A stretch of 64,000 nt of DNA from Gilichinskyi gelida (GTDB lineage: Bacteria > Acidobacteriota > Thermoanaerobaculia > Gp7-AA8). The notes under the pieces are model-generated. The model did no database searches, was not told where the DNA came from, and saw only the letters and a program-made list of their open reading frames with translations. The DNA lies in NCBI GenBank assembly GCA_038040385.1, contig JBBPII010000003.1, forward strand, positions 344,219-408,218, written 5' to 3'. Shown piece after piece: positions 8,284 to 16,336 of this stretch. Both the position numbers and the translations under genes were made by a program. How positions within the stretch are numbered: position 1 is the stretch's first letter; each line of letters begins with the position of its first letter.

Positions 8284-9286
8284 TGTCGCCGAGAGGCCAA
8301 TCCAGCTCTCCCAGGAAGCGCTCGTCCTCGCGCCAGCGCTCGTGCACGGCGACGTGAAGGTCGAGGTAGACCTTCGCCCCCAGGATCGCTTCGAGCTCCT
8401 GCCGCGCCTCGGTGCCGATGCGCTTAATCATGTCGCCGTGCTTGCCGATGACGATCGGCTTCTGCGTCTCGCGCTCGACGACGATGGTCGCGTAGATCTT
8501 GATGAGGTTCTTCTCGTCCTCTTCCTCCCACCGCTCGACGGCCACCGCGGTGGTGTACGGAAGCTCGTCGGTGGTGTGGCGCAGGACCTTCTCCCGGACG
8601 ATCTCCGCGGCGAAGAAGCGCTCCGGCTGGGTGGTGAAGTCTTCGCGCGGATACTGCGGCTCGCCGGCGGGAAGGCTCTTGAAGAAGATCTCCAGCAGTT
8701 GGTCGACGCCGTCGCCGGTGACGGCGGAGAGGGGCACGATCTCGTCGAACAGTCCCGCCTCGCTGTATTGCTGGATGAGCGGGAGGAGTCGGTTCTTCTT
8801 CAGGAGGTCGATCTTGTTCAGCACCACGACGCGCTTGCTCTTCTGCTCGCGAAGCATGTCGAGGACGAACTGATCGCCGCGCCCGAACGGCTCGGTGGCG
8901 TCGATCATCACCGCCAGGACGTCCGCCTCGGCCAGCGCCGTCCGGACGTGCTCCATCATCCGGACGTTCAGCTTGTGCAAAGGTTTGTGAATGCCCGGCG
9001 TGTCGAGGAAGGCGATCTGGCCGCGCGGCTCGTTGAGGATGCCGACGATGCGATTGCGCGTGGTCTGCGGCTTCGCCGAGACGATGGCCACTTTCTGCCC
9101 CAGGATGCGGTTGAGCAGCGTCGACTTGCCCGCGTTGGGACGGCCGACCAGTGCGACGATGCCGAAGCGCGTGCCCGGAGCGCCGGCGTCCTCGCCGGCT
9201 GGCTCGCGGGCGTCCCCGCCCGCGGCGGCGGGACGCCGCCGGTCCAGCCGCCGGGACGGCGGCGCTCCATCATTCGACCGTGGCAT
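8279..9286 (-). CDS. era: GTPase Era (ribosome biogenesis)
   Basis: 335 residues against about 300 for typical Era. GTPase motifs are complete: G1 GRPNAGKS, G3 DTPG, G4 NKID; the C-terminal KH RNA-binding domain has GKHGDMIKRIG. Era assists maturation of the 16S rRNA 3' end and 30S assembly. Residues ~6-38 (SRRLDRRRP...AGEDAG) are encoded by a palindromic repeat (9177-9268) and are not Era-like; homology resumes at TRFGIVALVG. No alternative ATG/GTG lies between the repeat and G1, so translation must start in or before the repeat. It overlaps the end of the CorC-like gene by 17 bases. The TAG stop comes from a second repeat. Confidence 0.93.
   Translation of the reverse strand: MPRSNDGAPPSRRLDRRRPAAAGGDAREPAGEDAGAPGTRFGIVALVGRPNAGKSTLLNRILGQKVAIVSAKPQTTRNRIVGILNEPRGQIAFLDTPGIHKPLHKLNVRMMEHVRTALAEADVLAVMIDATEPFGRGDQFVLDMLREQKSKRVVVLNKIDLLKKNRLLPLIQQYSEAGLFDEIVPLSAVTGDGVDQLLEIFFKSLPAGEPQYPREDFTTQPERFFAAEIVREKVLRHTTDELPYTTAVAVERWEEEDEKNLIKIYATIVVERETQKPIVIGKHGDMIKRIGTEARQELEAILGAKVYLDLHVAVHERWREDERFLGELDWPLGDK
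9177..9268. repeat. Palindromic repeat, family A copy 1, forming the era 5' coding region
   Basis: Begins GGAGCGCCGGCGTC and ends CGGCGGCGCTCC, with inner hairpins (gccggcgtcctcgccggc; cggcggcgggacgccgcc). Related copies lie at 13841, 38774 and 55747. It lies wholly inside era. Confidence 0.8.
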
Positions 9287-10526
9287 CTTCCGCGTTCCAT
9301 TCCGGATCGCGCGCCACGCGCACCCGGTAAATGCGCCGGCGGTCGGCGCGGTCGACGGTGAAGAGATAGCCGTTCTTCTTGATGGTGGCGCCGGCCTTCG
9401 GGACGCGCCCGAGGGTGGTGAAGATCAGGCCGGCGACGGTCTCGTAGTCCTCGTCGGAGAACTGCGCGTCGAGCATTTCGTCGAGCGCGTCGATACGCAG
9501 TTGTCCGCTCACGAGGTATTCGTTGTTGCCGAGGTCGACCATGGTCGCCTCGTCCTCCTCGTGCTCGTCCGCGATCTCCCCGACGATCTCCTCGATCACG
9601 TCCTCGATGGTGATGATGCCGGCCGTGCCGCCGTACTCGTCGACCACCACCGCCACCTGCAGGTGCTCGCTCTGGAACTCGCTCAGCAGTTCCGAGACCT
9701 TTTTCGTCTCCGAGACGAAGTAGGGCGGCCGCGCCAGCTCGGACACGCTCTTGTTCTCCCGCTTGAAGATCGGGTCGAAGACGTCCTTGATATGGACGAT
9801 GCCGGTGATGCGGTCGATCGTTCCCTGGTAGATCGGGATGCGGGAGTACTTCGAGTCGCTGAACAACCGCGCCAGCTCGTCCAGCGGCCGGCTGGCGTCG
9901 AAGGCCAGGACGTCGATGCGAGGGGTCATCAGCTCGCGGGCCACGCGGTCGCCGAACTCGACGACGGAGTGGATCATCTTCCCCTCGCTCGCCTCGAGGA
10001 TCCCCTCGTCTTCGCCGACGTCGATGAACGCCTGCACCTCCTCCTCGGTCACTTCCTCCTGCTCTTCCTCTTCTTTTTCTTCGCGGTCGAGGCGCTCCGC
10101 CACCCGGCGCAGCGGGAAGAGGATCGGCCAGAAGAGGTAGTAGAAAAAGTGCGAGACCGGTACGAGCTTGTGCAGGATGGCTTCGCCCAGGTCGTCGGGG
10201 ATGAAGCCGAGGGCGAACTTCCAGACGAGGACGATCAGCACCCAGACGGCGGCGGACAATCCGATCGACTCCGTCGCCTGCACGGTTGCCAGCAGGGCCA
10301 CCACCAAGGCGATCTGCAACATCGCGCCGTTGAGCAGGCGCTGATTGAGCGGGTCGTAGTGGAACCAGCGGCTTCGCGCTTCCTGGTCGGAATCACCGCT
10401 CCAGCGCCGAAGCGTCACCTGACTGATCTTGTGTGTGAAGTAACGGGAGGCGTCGAAAATGAGAAAGAGGAGCCCGCAAACGACGGCGATCGTCATCCAG
10501 GCAGCGTTCGAAAGACTACTTCCCAT
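9270..10526 (-). CDS. CorC/HlyC-family CBS-domain membrane protein
   Basis: 418 residues. N-terminal hydrophobic segments (about 10-28, 65-85, 90-110) precede an acidic linker (EEKEEEEQEEVTEEEV), a CBS pair containing ELMTPRIDV and YSRIPIYQG, and a C-terminal CorC_HlyC domain (AGLIFTTLGRVPKAG). Family members are implicated in Mg/Co efflux or ion homeostasis at the inner membrane; the nucleotide or metal sensed here is unknown. It is upstream of and overlapping era. The CBS and CorC domains are typical, while the N-terminal region is divergent from DUF21. Confidence 0.85.
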   Translation of the reverse strand: MGSSLSNAAWMTIAVVCGLLFLIFDASRYFTHKISQVTLRRWSGDSDQEARSRWFHYDPLNQRLLNGAMLQIALVVALLATVQATESIGLSAAVWVLIVLVWKFALGFIPDDLGEAILHKLVPVSHFFYYLFWPILFPLRRVAERLDREEKEEEEQEEVTEEEVQAFIDVGEDEGILEASEGKMIHSVVEFGDRVARELMTPRIDVLAFDASRPLDELARLFSDSKYSRIPIYQGTIDRITGIVHIKDVFDPIFKRENKSVSELARPPYFVSETKKVSELLSEFQSEHLQVAVVVDEYGGTAGIITIEDVIEEIVGEIADEHEEDEATMVDLGNNEYLVSGQLRIDALDEMLDAQFSDEDYETVAGLIFTTLGRVPKAGATIKKNGYLFTVDRADRRRIYRVRVARDPEWNAEDATVE

Positions 10527-10567
10527 CAGCGGCGGCGAATTCTATCTCGCAGGAGCATAATCACCCC

Positions 10568-11221
10568 ATGAACGCCCTCGCCACGCTCCTGCTCGCCACA
10601 GCGCTGACGATCCCCACCCCCACCCTGGTCCTGCGCAACGGCGCCCGCATCGACGTCGACGGCCCGGTGCGGCAGGAGGACGGGCGGGTGATCTTCCGCA
10701 GCGGCGGGATCCTCTACAGCGTGCCGGTGGCGGAGGTCGACCTCGAGACCACTCGGGCCGCCGGGGCGAACGTGACGGTGGTGAAGGCGGAGGCGGGGAA
10801 GCTGAAGGTGTCGCGCGAAGAGCGCCAGCGGCTGCTTCGCGAGCTGGAAAAGAACCACGCCGGCACGCCCGCCACTGCGGAGGTGCTCAAGATGCCGCCG
10901 GCGCCGCGGGAGACGACCGCCAATTCCGAGGACGAGTGGGCGTGGCGCCGCAGCGCCCGCGCGCACGAGGAGGCGGTCCGGCGAGCCAAGGAAGAGGTTC
11001 AGCTCCTCCACGACCGCGCCGAACAGCTCCGCCAGCAGATCCGGACGCTCGCCTCGCTCGGATACCGCCCCAACCAGTTCACGTACCAGACCTCGGAGCT
11101 CCAGGTCACCATCGACTCCATCCCCCGCGCGCAGCTCGAAGTGGAGCGCGCGCAGCGGACGCTCGAGGTCTTCCGCGAGGATGCTCGGAAGATGGGCATC
11201 CTTCCCGGATGGCTTAGGTGA
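10568..11221 (+). CDS. Secreted coiled-coil protein of unknown function
   Basis: 217 residues. A short hydrophobic N-terminus (LATLLLATALTIP) suggests export. The first 60 residues form a beta-rich module (VLRNGARIDVDG...VIFRSGGILYSVP...EVDLE) that resembles the start of the protein at 24738 (VLKDGSRYETIG...TFTLKNGQTVQV). The rest is charged helix, probably coiled coil (residues ~80-160). Diverges from the CorC-like gene. An AGGAG lies 13 bases before the ATG, a long spacing. Not assigned to a known family. Confidence 0.7.
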   Translation: MNALATLLLATALTIPTPTLVLRNGARIDVDGPVRQEDGRVIFRSGGILYSVPVAEVDLETTRAAGANVTVVKAEAGKLKVSREERQRLLRELEKNHAGTPATAEVLKMPPAPRETTANSEDEWAWRRSARAHEEAVRRAKEEVQLLHDRAEQLRQQIRTLASLGYRPNQFTYQTSELQVTIDSIPRAQLEVERAQRTLEVFREDARKMGILPGWLR

Positions 11222-11230
11222 GGTAGCGCG

Positions 11231-11346
11231 CCCTCACCCGGCCCTTCGCTTCGCTCAGGGCCACCCTCTCCCGCAAGCGGGAGAGGGGCCAAGTTGTCCT
11301 TCTCCCGCGTGAGCGGGAGAAGGTGCCGCGAAGCGGCGGATGAGGG
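11231..11346. repeat. Palindromic repeat, family B copy 1
   Basis: Begins CCCTCACCCGGCCCTTCGC and ends GGCGGATGAGGG, with two internal hairpins (ctctcccgcaagcgggagag and ttctcccgcgtgagcgggagaa). Copies at 28930 and 40814, with a shortened one in leuS at 45635. Lies between convergent genes. Confidence 0.85.
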
Positions 11347-11354
11347 CGCAGCCC

Positions 11355-12008
11355 CTACGGTAACGGGCCGAACGACTCCGTGATCAGTTCCGCCGGCGCG
11401 ATCTCGTTCTCCCGCAGCGCCGCGCGCACGCGGTCGAGGAAGGGATCGAATCCCGCCGCCATCACCACGGCGTTGCCGAGCGCGCGGCGATTGCGCTGGA
11501 TCAGCGTCTCGACCTTGCCGCTCTCGTGCACGATGGCGCCGTCCCGCGCCAGCGGATCGAAATCGCCGGCGTAGAGGATGTGCCGCTGGTCGGGCTCGTA
11601 GAGGACGGTGATCTTGCGCCGGTCCTTCTCGGTCACCATGTCGAGGACGATGCTGCGGATGGGCGCGATTCCGGTGTCGCCGGCGATGAAGACGACCTCG
11701 CGGCTGTCGTCCTCGGGGAGGAGGAAGTCGCCGAACGGTCCTTCGACCGACACCTGGCCACCCGGCTCGAGCTTCTTGAGCGCGGCGCCGCCGCGCCCCC
11801 CGCCGACGCGGACGCAGAGCTGCACGGCCTGCGGCCGCTGCGGAGCCGAGGCGATGGTGTAGGCGCGCGACATCCCCTCGGGAAACCGGAAGTTCACCCA
11901 CTGCCCGGGCGCGAAGCGGAAATCGCCGTCGTGGATGGAGACGGTGAGCTGCACCACACTCGGCGCGAGCTCTTCGATCTCGGTGACGGTGGCGTCGTGG
12001 GAGGGCAT
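11355..12008 (-). CDS. FAD/NAD(P)-binding ferredoxin reductase-like oxidoreductase
   Basis: 217 residues, single-module size. FAD-binding motif R-x-Y-T at residues 48-51 (RAYTIAS), NAD(P) motif FIAGDTGIAP, and the C-terminal E-x-F (ESFGP) typical of the ferredoxin-NADP reductase fold. No Cys cluster for an iron-sulfur centre is present. It should transfer electrons between NAD(P)H and an unidentified acceptor. It follows def by 18 bases on the same strand; the pairing gives no clear pathway. Confidence 0.8.
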   Translation of the reverse strand: MPSHDATVTEIEELAPSVVQLTVSIHDGDFRFAPGQWVNFRFPEGMSRAYTIASAPQRPQAVQLCVRVGGGRGGAALKKLEPGGQVSVEGPFGDFLLPEDDSREVVFIAGDTGIAPIRSIVLDMVTEKDRRKITVLYEPDQRHILYAGDFDPLARDGAIVHESGKVETLIQRNRRALGNAVVMAAGFDPFLDRVRAALRENEIAPAELITESFGPLP

Positions 12009-12026
12009 GGCGTCAGTCCGCAGGAT

Positions 12027-12539
12027 TTACCACATCCCCGCCTTCGAAAGCTTTTGTATCTTCTTCAGAAGACGCTCCTTCTTGAACCCCCGCAGCCGGT
12101 CGACGAAGAGGTTTCCGCCGAGGTGGTCGGTCTCGTGACTCAGGGCGCGCGCCATCAACCCTTCCCCCCACATCTCGCGCGCCGCGCCGTTGCGGTCGAG
12201 GAAGCGCGCCTTCACGCGCGCGGGGCGGGTGACCACTTCCGTGAAGTCGGGAATGGAGAGGCACCCTTCGTCCTCGGTCACCTCGCCCTCGGTCTCCACG
12301 ATCTCGGGGTTGATGAGGACGATGACTTCGTGGGGACGCTTGCCGACCGAGAGGTCGATCACCGCCAGCCGCCTGGAGACGCCGATCTGGTTCGCCGCCA
12401 GCCCGACGCCCGGCGCGGCGTGCATGGTGTCGACCATGTCGTCGATCAGCTTCTGCAAGGCGGCGTCGATGTCGGTGACGATCTCGGTAGGGCGGCGGAG
12501 AACGTCGGCGCCGTATTTGACGATGGGAAGAACCGCCAC
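12027..12539 (-). CDS. def: Peptide deformylase
   Basis: 170 residues, normal length. The three deformylase motifs are present: GVGLAANQIG (44-53), EGCLS (91-95, metal ligand Cys93) and HETDH (135-139, two His ligands and catalytic Glu). It removes the N-formyl group from nascent proteins using a divalent metal. It sits between the cNMP-binding protein gene (10 bases upstream) and the flavin reductase. No fmt gene is next to it here. Confidence 0.95.
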   Translation of the reverse strand: MAVLPIVKYGADVLRRPTEIVTDIDAALQKLIDDMVDTMHAAPGVGLAANQIGVSRRLAVIDLSVGKRPHEVIVLINPEIVETEGEVTEDEGCLSIPDFTEVVTRPARVKARFLDRNGAAREMWGEGLMARALSHETDHLGGNLFVDRLRGFKKERLLKKIQKLSKAGMW

Positions 12540-12549
12540 GCGAGCGCTC

Positions 12550-13287
12550 CTAACGCCTCTTCTTCATATTCTCGATCATGGCCTCGACGGTGTGCTCCGC
12601 GCGCTTCTTGTAGAAGTCGTCCAGCACCTTGCGGATGCCCGGAAAGCGCGCCAGCGCCGTGTCGAGCTTCGACTTATCGAGGCGGAGGAGCTGCGTCGGC
12701 TGCGAGGCGTTGATGGTCGCCGTGCGCGGCTTTCCGCTCAGCACGCTCACCTCGCCGAAGAAATCGCCCTCGCCGAGCTTGGCCAGATAGATGCTCGCGC
12801 CGTCGGGGCCGCGGGTGTAGACCTTCACCTCACCGCGAGCGATGACGTACATCGACGACCCTGGCTGCCCCTCGGTGATGACGACGTTCCCCTCCTCGTG
12901 CTCCTCGAGGTCCATCTCTTTGATCAACGCCTCGCGCTCCTCGGCGTTGAGGACTTCGAAGAGCGGGCTTTTCGGCACCGCACGCTCGAAGAGCGGCTCG
13001 TCTTTCCCCTTCCCCGCGGCGGGCACGAGCTCGCGCACCTTCTCCGCCTTCTTGCGGACGGCGATGGCTTGCACGGTCAGGCCGTTGTCCTCGTAGTACT
13101 TCGCGGTGTGCTCGTATTGCGAGACCGCTTCCTCGGCCTGCCCGGCGCCGGCGAGGGCGTCGGCGTACTGCAGCCGGATGCGGGGGTTGGAAGGGTATTT
13201 GTCGAGGTCGCGCTTCAGCAGCGGCACCGCGCGCCCATACTCCTTGCGCGCAAGGAGAGTCGCTGCATTTTCAGTCTCTTCGGCCAT
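12550..13287 (-). CDS. TPR / cyclic-nucleotide-binding-domain protein
   Basis: 245 residues. Residues ~5-70 form TPR-type helices (ARKEYGRAVPLLKRDLDKYP); residues ~110-220 form a cNMP-binding domain with phosphate-binding cassette GDFFGEVSVLSGKPRTAT, where the conserved FGE and Arg are kept. No DNA-binding HTH or channel segment follows, so it is a stand-alone sensor or adaptor. The C-terminal tail is basic (KKRR). Ligand (cAMP, cGMP or other) cannot be told from sequence. Confidence 0.85.
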   Translation of the reverse strand: MAEETENAATLLARKEYGRAVPLLKRDLDKYPSNPRIRLQYADALAGAGQAEEAVSQYEHTAKYYEDNGLTVQAIAVRKKAEKVRELVPAAGKGKDEPLFERAVPKSPLFEVLNAEEREALIKEMDLEEHEEGNVVITEGQPGSSMYVIARGEVKVYTRGPDGASIYLAKLGEGDFFGEVSVLSGKPRTATINASQPTQLLRLDKSKLDTALARFPGIRKVLDDFYKKRAEHTVEAMIENMKKRR

Positions 13288-13307
13288 GCGCGCGCCATTC
13301 TATATGC

Positions 13308-13397
13308 GGAGTGCGGACGTCCCGGCCGGCGGCGAGGCGCGAGGAACTGTGGCCGGGCGGGGACGCCCGACCGTTGCGGGCTGGACGCCCGCACTCC
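13308..13397. repeat. Palindromic repeat with GGAGTGCGGACGTCC ends (family H)
   Basis: Ends GGAGTGCGGACGTCC and GGACGCCCGCACTCC are inverted with one mismatch. It fills the gap between cpoB and the cNMP gene. It resembles family A in its GGAG...CTCC termini and spacing but has a different core. Confidence 0.65.
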
Positions 13398-13406
13398 AAC
13401 CGTTTC

Positions 13407-14093
13407 TCAATACTTGATGCGCTTCAGCTCCAGCTTCGCGGAGGCGGCGGGCGTCGAGTATGGGTAGCGACGGATGCACTCGTCGAACGCGCGGCGGGCC
13501 ATGGCCAGGTCGCCGCTCTTTTCGAAGGCCAGGCCGGTCTTGAAGAGCGCGTCGGGCGCCTTGTTGGTCTCGCCGTACTCCTTCGTCACCCGCTCGTAGT
13601 ACTTCATCGCGTTCGGGTAGTCGCCGGCGGCAAAGTACGACTCGCCGATCCAGTAGAGGGCGTTGTCGGCGAGCTCGCCGGACGGTTCGACGTCGAAGAC
13701 CTGCTGGAACGCCGCGCGCGCCTCGGGGAAACGGCTCTTGCCGAAGAGCATGAGGGCGTTGCGGTAGTCGTCGGCGATGGCGGCGGCGTGAAGGGGGGCG
13801 GAGGGGCGTGCGGGAGTCATGCTTGGGACGGGGACCGAGACCGGCGGCGGGGACGCCGCCGGGCCAGCCGGCGAGGACGCCGGCGTTCCGCTTTCGAGTT
13901 TCGCCATGCGGGCGTTCAACACGTCGAGGCGCTCGAGCAGCTCGGTCATCGACGTCTGCAGCTCGGCGACTCGCGGATCGGAGGACGGTACGCTGGTGGT
14001 CTCGGGCGGCGGGACGAGCGACGCTGGGCGATCGGCGTCCGTCGACGCGCAGCCGGCGAGGGCCATGGCGATCGCCGCCGCCGCGATCCTCAT
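13407..14093 (-). CDS. cpoB: CpoB/YbgF-like TPR lipoprotein
   Basis: 228 residues. Lipobox LAGC (Cys15), a short N-terminal coiled coil (ELQTSMTELLERLDVLNARM) and three C-terminal TPRs with A-D-N-A-L-Y-W-I-G-E and A-P-D-A-L-F-K-T-G signatures, the layout of YbgF/CpoB. CpoB works with Tol-Pal and coordinates outer-membrane constriction with peptidoglycan synthesis. No tol genes are in the window. The linker between coil and TPRs contains a palindromic repeat (13841-13889, encoding the Pro/Ala stretch GTPASSPAGPAASPPP). The start overlaps the bamD stop by four bases. Confidence 0.75.
   Translation of the reverse strand: MRIAAAAIAMALAGCASTDADRPASLVPPPETTSVPSSDPRVAELQTSMTELLERLDVLNARMAKLESGTPASSPAGPAASPPPVSVPVPSMTPARPSAPLHAAAIADDYRNALMLFGKSRFPEARAAFQQVFDVEPSGELADNALYWIGESYFAAGDYPNAMKYYERVTKEYGETNKAPDALFKTGLAFEKSGDLAMARRAFDECIRRYPYSTPAASAKLELKRIKY
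13841..13889. repeat. Palindromic repeat, family A copy 2, in the cpoB linker
   Basis: Two hairpins, ggcggcggggacgccgcc and gccggcgaggacgccggc, with the family A end GCGTTCC. Read in frame inside cpoB. Confidence 0.75.
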
Positions 14094-14881
14094 GCGGTCT
14101 TCAACTGGTCGAGCTTCCGCTTGGCGCGGTCGGCGTAATCGCTGGTCGGAAACTCGGTGACCACGCGCTCGTAGTACAGCCGCGCCTCGGCGTTGCGTCC
14201 GAGGCCCGACAGCGCGGTGCCGAGGTCGTAGAAGACGCCGGCGCGGTCATCGTAGTTGGGGAAGCCCTCCACCACGGCGTTGAGGCGCTGAACGGCGGCA
14301 CCATAGCTGTGGCGCTTGATGTAGTACTTGGCCACCATGTGATCGTGCTTGGCCATCCGGTCGAGGACGTCCTGCCGCCGCTTCTGCGCCTCCGGAATCA
14401 ACTGGCTGCGCGGAAAGGTGGAGATCATGTCGTTGAGCTTGTCGAGCGCCTCGCGCGTCTTCTGTTGGTCGCGATCGGGCTTCTCCATCTGCTCGTACGA
14501 GCACATGGCGATCTGCAGCATCGCGTAGTCGGCGCTCTCGCTGCCGGGATAGCGGTTGATGAAGTCGCGGTACTTGTACTGGGCTTCCACCAGGTTCACC
14601 GCATCGCCCTGCTGGTAGAAGGCGTCGGCGATGCGCAGCAGCGCGCGGCGGCCCAGCGGATCGTTCGGGAAGTTCTCGTAGAGGTGGGTGTAGTACGAAC
14701 GGGCGCGCGCCCAGCGCTTCTTTGCGAACTGCTCCTCGCCCCGCTGGAAGACCTGTTCCTTGGTCAGCTTGAGCATCTCGCGGTCGATGCTGGAACGGAG
14801 CGGCGCTCGCTGGTTTCCGGACCGGCACGCGGCGACGGACACGAACATCACCGCGATCATTGCGATTCGAATCAGTTTCAA
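14090..14881 (-). CDS. bamD: BamD-like outer-membrane assembly lipoprotein
   Basis: 263 residues from a TTG start at 14881, chosen because GGAGG lies four bases upstream and a lipoprotein signal follows directly (IAVMFVSVAAC); the frame reads on into rpe without support. Five TPR-like units (YENFPNDPLGRRALLRIADAF, YPGSESADYAML-QIA, EGFPNYDDRAG) match BamD/YfiO, which binds BamA and helps insert outer-membrane proteins. It begins 17 bases after rpe and is translationally coupled to cpoB (ATGA). Confidence 0.82.
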   Translation of the reverse strand: MKLIRIAMIAVMFVSVAACRSGNQRAPLRSSIDREMLKLTKEQVFQRGEEQFAKKRWARARSYYTHLYENFPNDPLGRRALLRIADAFYQQGDAVNLVEAQYKYRDFINRYPGSESADYAMLQIAMCSYEQMEKPDRDQQKTREALDKLNDMISTFPRSQLIPEAQKRRQDVLDRMAKHDHMVAKYYIKRHSYGAAVQRLNAVVEGFPNYDDRAGVFYDLGTALSGLGRNAEARLYYERVVTEFPTSDYADRAKRKLDQLKTA

Positions 14882-14897
14882 AATTCCTCCCGTTAGC

Positions 14898-15563
14898 TCA
14901 GGCAACTCTGGTCGAAACAGCGGAACGGATCGCTTCCATTGCCGCCGCCCGGTCGCGCTGTCCGAAAACCGCCGACCCGGCGACGAGAATCCGCGCCCCC
15001 GCTTCCACCACCCTCGGCGCCGTCGTCGCATCGATGCCACCGTCGACCTCGATGTCGACCGGCAGCCCCCTCTCCTGGATCATCCGACTGATGTGACGAA
15101 TCTTCGGCACCACAGGTTCGATGAACTTCTGCCCTCCGAAGCCGGGGTTGACCGTCATGGCCAGGACAAAGTCGCAGAACTCGATGGCGGTGCTCAAGGA
15201 TTCCGCCGGGGTGGCCGGATTGAGGGCGATGCCCGCCTTGGCCCCCCCGTCCCGGATCATGCGCAGCGCCCGCTCGAGGTGGGGCTCGGCCTCGACGTGG
15301 ATGGAGATCATGTCCGCCCCCGCCTCCAGGAAGCGCTCGATGTAGAGCTGCGGCTCCTCGATCATCAGGTGACAGTCGAACGTCAGCTTGCTGACCTTCC
15401 GGCAGGCCTTGACGATCGCCGGGCCGATGGTGAGGTTGGGGACGAAATGGCCATCCATGACGTCGAGGTGCAGGACGTCGGCACCCCCCTCGACGGAGGC
15501 AATCTCTTCGGCCAGGCGGCTGAAATCGGCCGAAAGGAGGGATGGGGCGATCCGGATGTTCAT
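14898..15563 (-). CDS. rpe: Ribulose-phosphate 3-epimerase
   Basis: 221 residues from the ATG at 15563, which overlaps the PASTA-gene stop by four bases (ATGA); the open frame upstream of this is a shadow. Epimerase signatures: IAPSLLSADF, LHLDVMDGHFVPN (metal and catalytic Asp), the second LAMTVNPGFGGQ, and the catalytic VDGGI. It interconverts ribulose 5-phosphate and xylulose 5-phosphate in the pentose phosphate pathway. Confidence 0.95.
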   Translation of the reverse strand: MNIRIAPSLLSADFSRLAEEIASVEGGADVLHLDVMDGHFVPNLTIGPAIVKACRKVSKLTFDCHLMIEEPQLYIERFLEAGADMISIHVEAEPHLERALRMIRDGGAKAGIALNPATPAESLSTAIEFCDFVLAMTVNPGFGGQKFIEPVVPKIRHISRMIQERGLPVDIEVDGGIDATTAPRVVEAGARILVAGSAVFGQRDRAAAMEAIRSAVSTRVA

Positions 15564-16327
15564 TGGGTGGTGGTCGTGGCCGGCGGCTGCGGCGCCGGCT
15601 CCTCGATGATACCGCCCTCTTCCTGCTTGCTGACGACGACCGTGATCGGGTCGCGACCGTTCACAGGCGCGCCCCGCAGCGGGAACTGACGGATGATGAT
15701 GCCATCGGCGATGCCCGGGTAACCCTCGAACTTCACGGTGGAGATGGTGAGGCCCCGGCGCTCCAGCGAGGGACGGGCGGTTTCGAGCGGCTGATCGATG
15801 AGGTCCGGCATGACGTACGCCGGCGGCGGCGGCGGGACGCTCACCAGCAATGAGACGGACGTCTGCGCGGCGACGACCGTGTCGAGCGGCGGTTCCTCGC
15901 CGACGACACCCAGCTTTTCTGCCGCGTCCGCGTAGGCCAGATTTCCCAGCTTCAGGTTCTGCCGCCCGAGGAGCAGCAAGGCCACGCGGGGCGACTGGCC
16001 GCCGAGGTCGGGCACGCGCAGCACCAGCGGGCCGGTGCTCAGCTCGACGTTGATCGTCGTACCCCGCTTGACCAGGCTGGTGGTGCCTGGCGTGCGGTTC
16101 TGCCACGCGACGTAGCCGGCCGGGATCTTGTCCGAGTTGCGCAGGTGCTCCTGATCGACTTTCAGCGTAATGCCCAGGTCCGAGCAGATCGCCTTCGCCT
16201 CCGGCAGCGGCTTGCCGACCAGGTTCGGCGTCGACACCGACCTCCCGCGGATGAAGAAGGTGAAGGAAACGTAGGTGGAGAAGCCGAAGGCGATGATGAC
16301 GAGAAGCGTGAAGAGGACCCGGTTCAC
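15560..16327 (-). CDS. PASTA-domain membrane-anchored protein
   Basis: 255 residues. One N-terminal membrane helix (LFTLLVIIAFGFSTYVSFTFF) is followed by three PASTA domains (STPNLVGKPLPEAKAI; LRVPDLGGQSP; VMPDLIDQPLETA) and a Pro/Thr tail. PASTA domains bind peptidoglycan or beta-lactams, usually on StkP/PrkC kinases or PBPs; here they are free-standing, with no kinase or transpeptidase fused. Ten bases downstream of lon and overlapping rpe. A cell-wall sensor or scaffold role is inference. Confidence 0.88.
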   Translation of the reverse strand: MNRVLFTLLVIIAFGFSTYVSFTFFIRGRSVSTPNLVGKPLPEAKAICSDLGITLKVDQEHLRNSDKIPAGYVAWQNRTPGTTSLVKRGTTINVELSTGPLVLRVPDLGGQSPRVALLLLGRQNLKLGNLAYADAAEKLGVVGEEPPLDTVVAAQTSVSLLVSVPPPPPAYVMPDLIDQPLETARPSLERRGLTISTVKFEGYPGIADGIIIRQFPLRGAPVNGRDPITVVVSKQEEGGIIEEPAPQPPATTTTQ

Positions 16328-16336
16328 TTTTCTACT

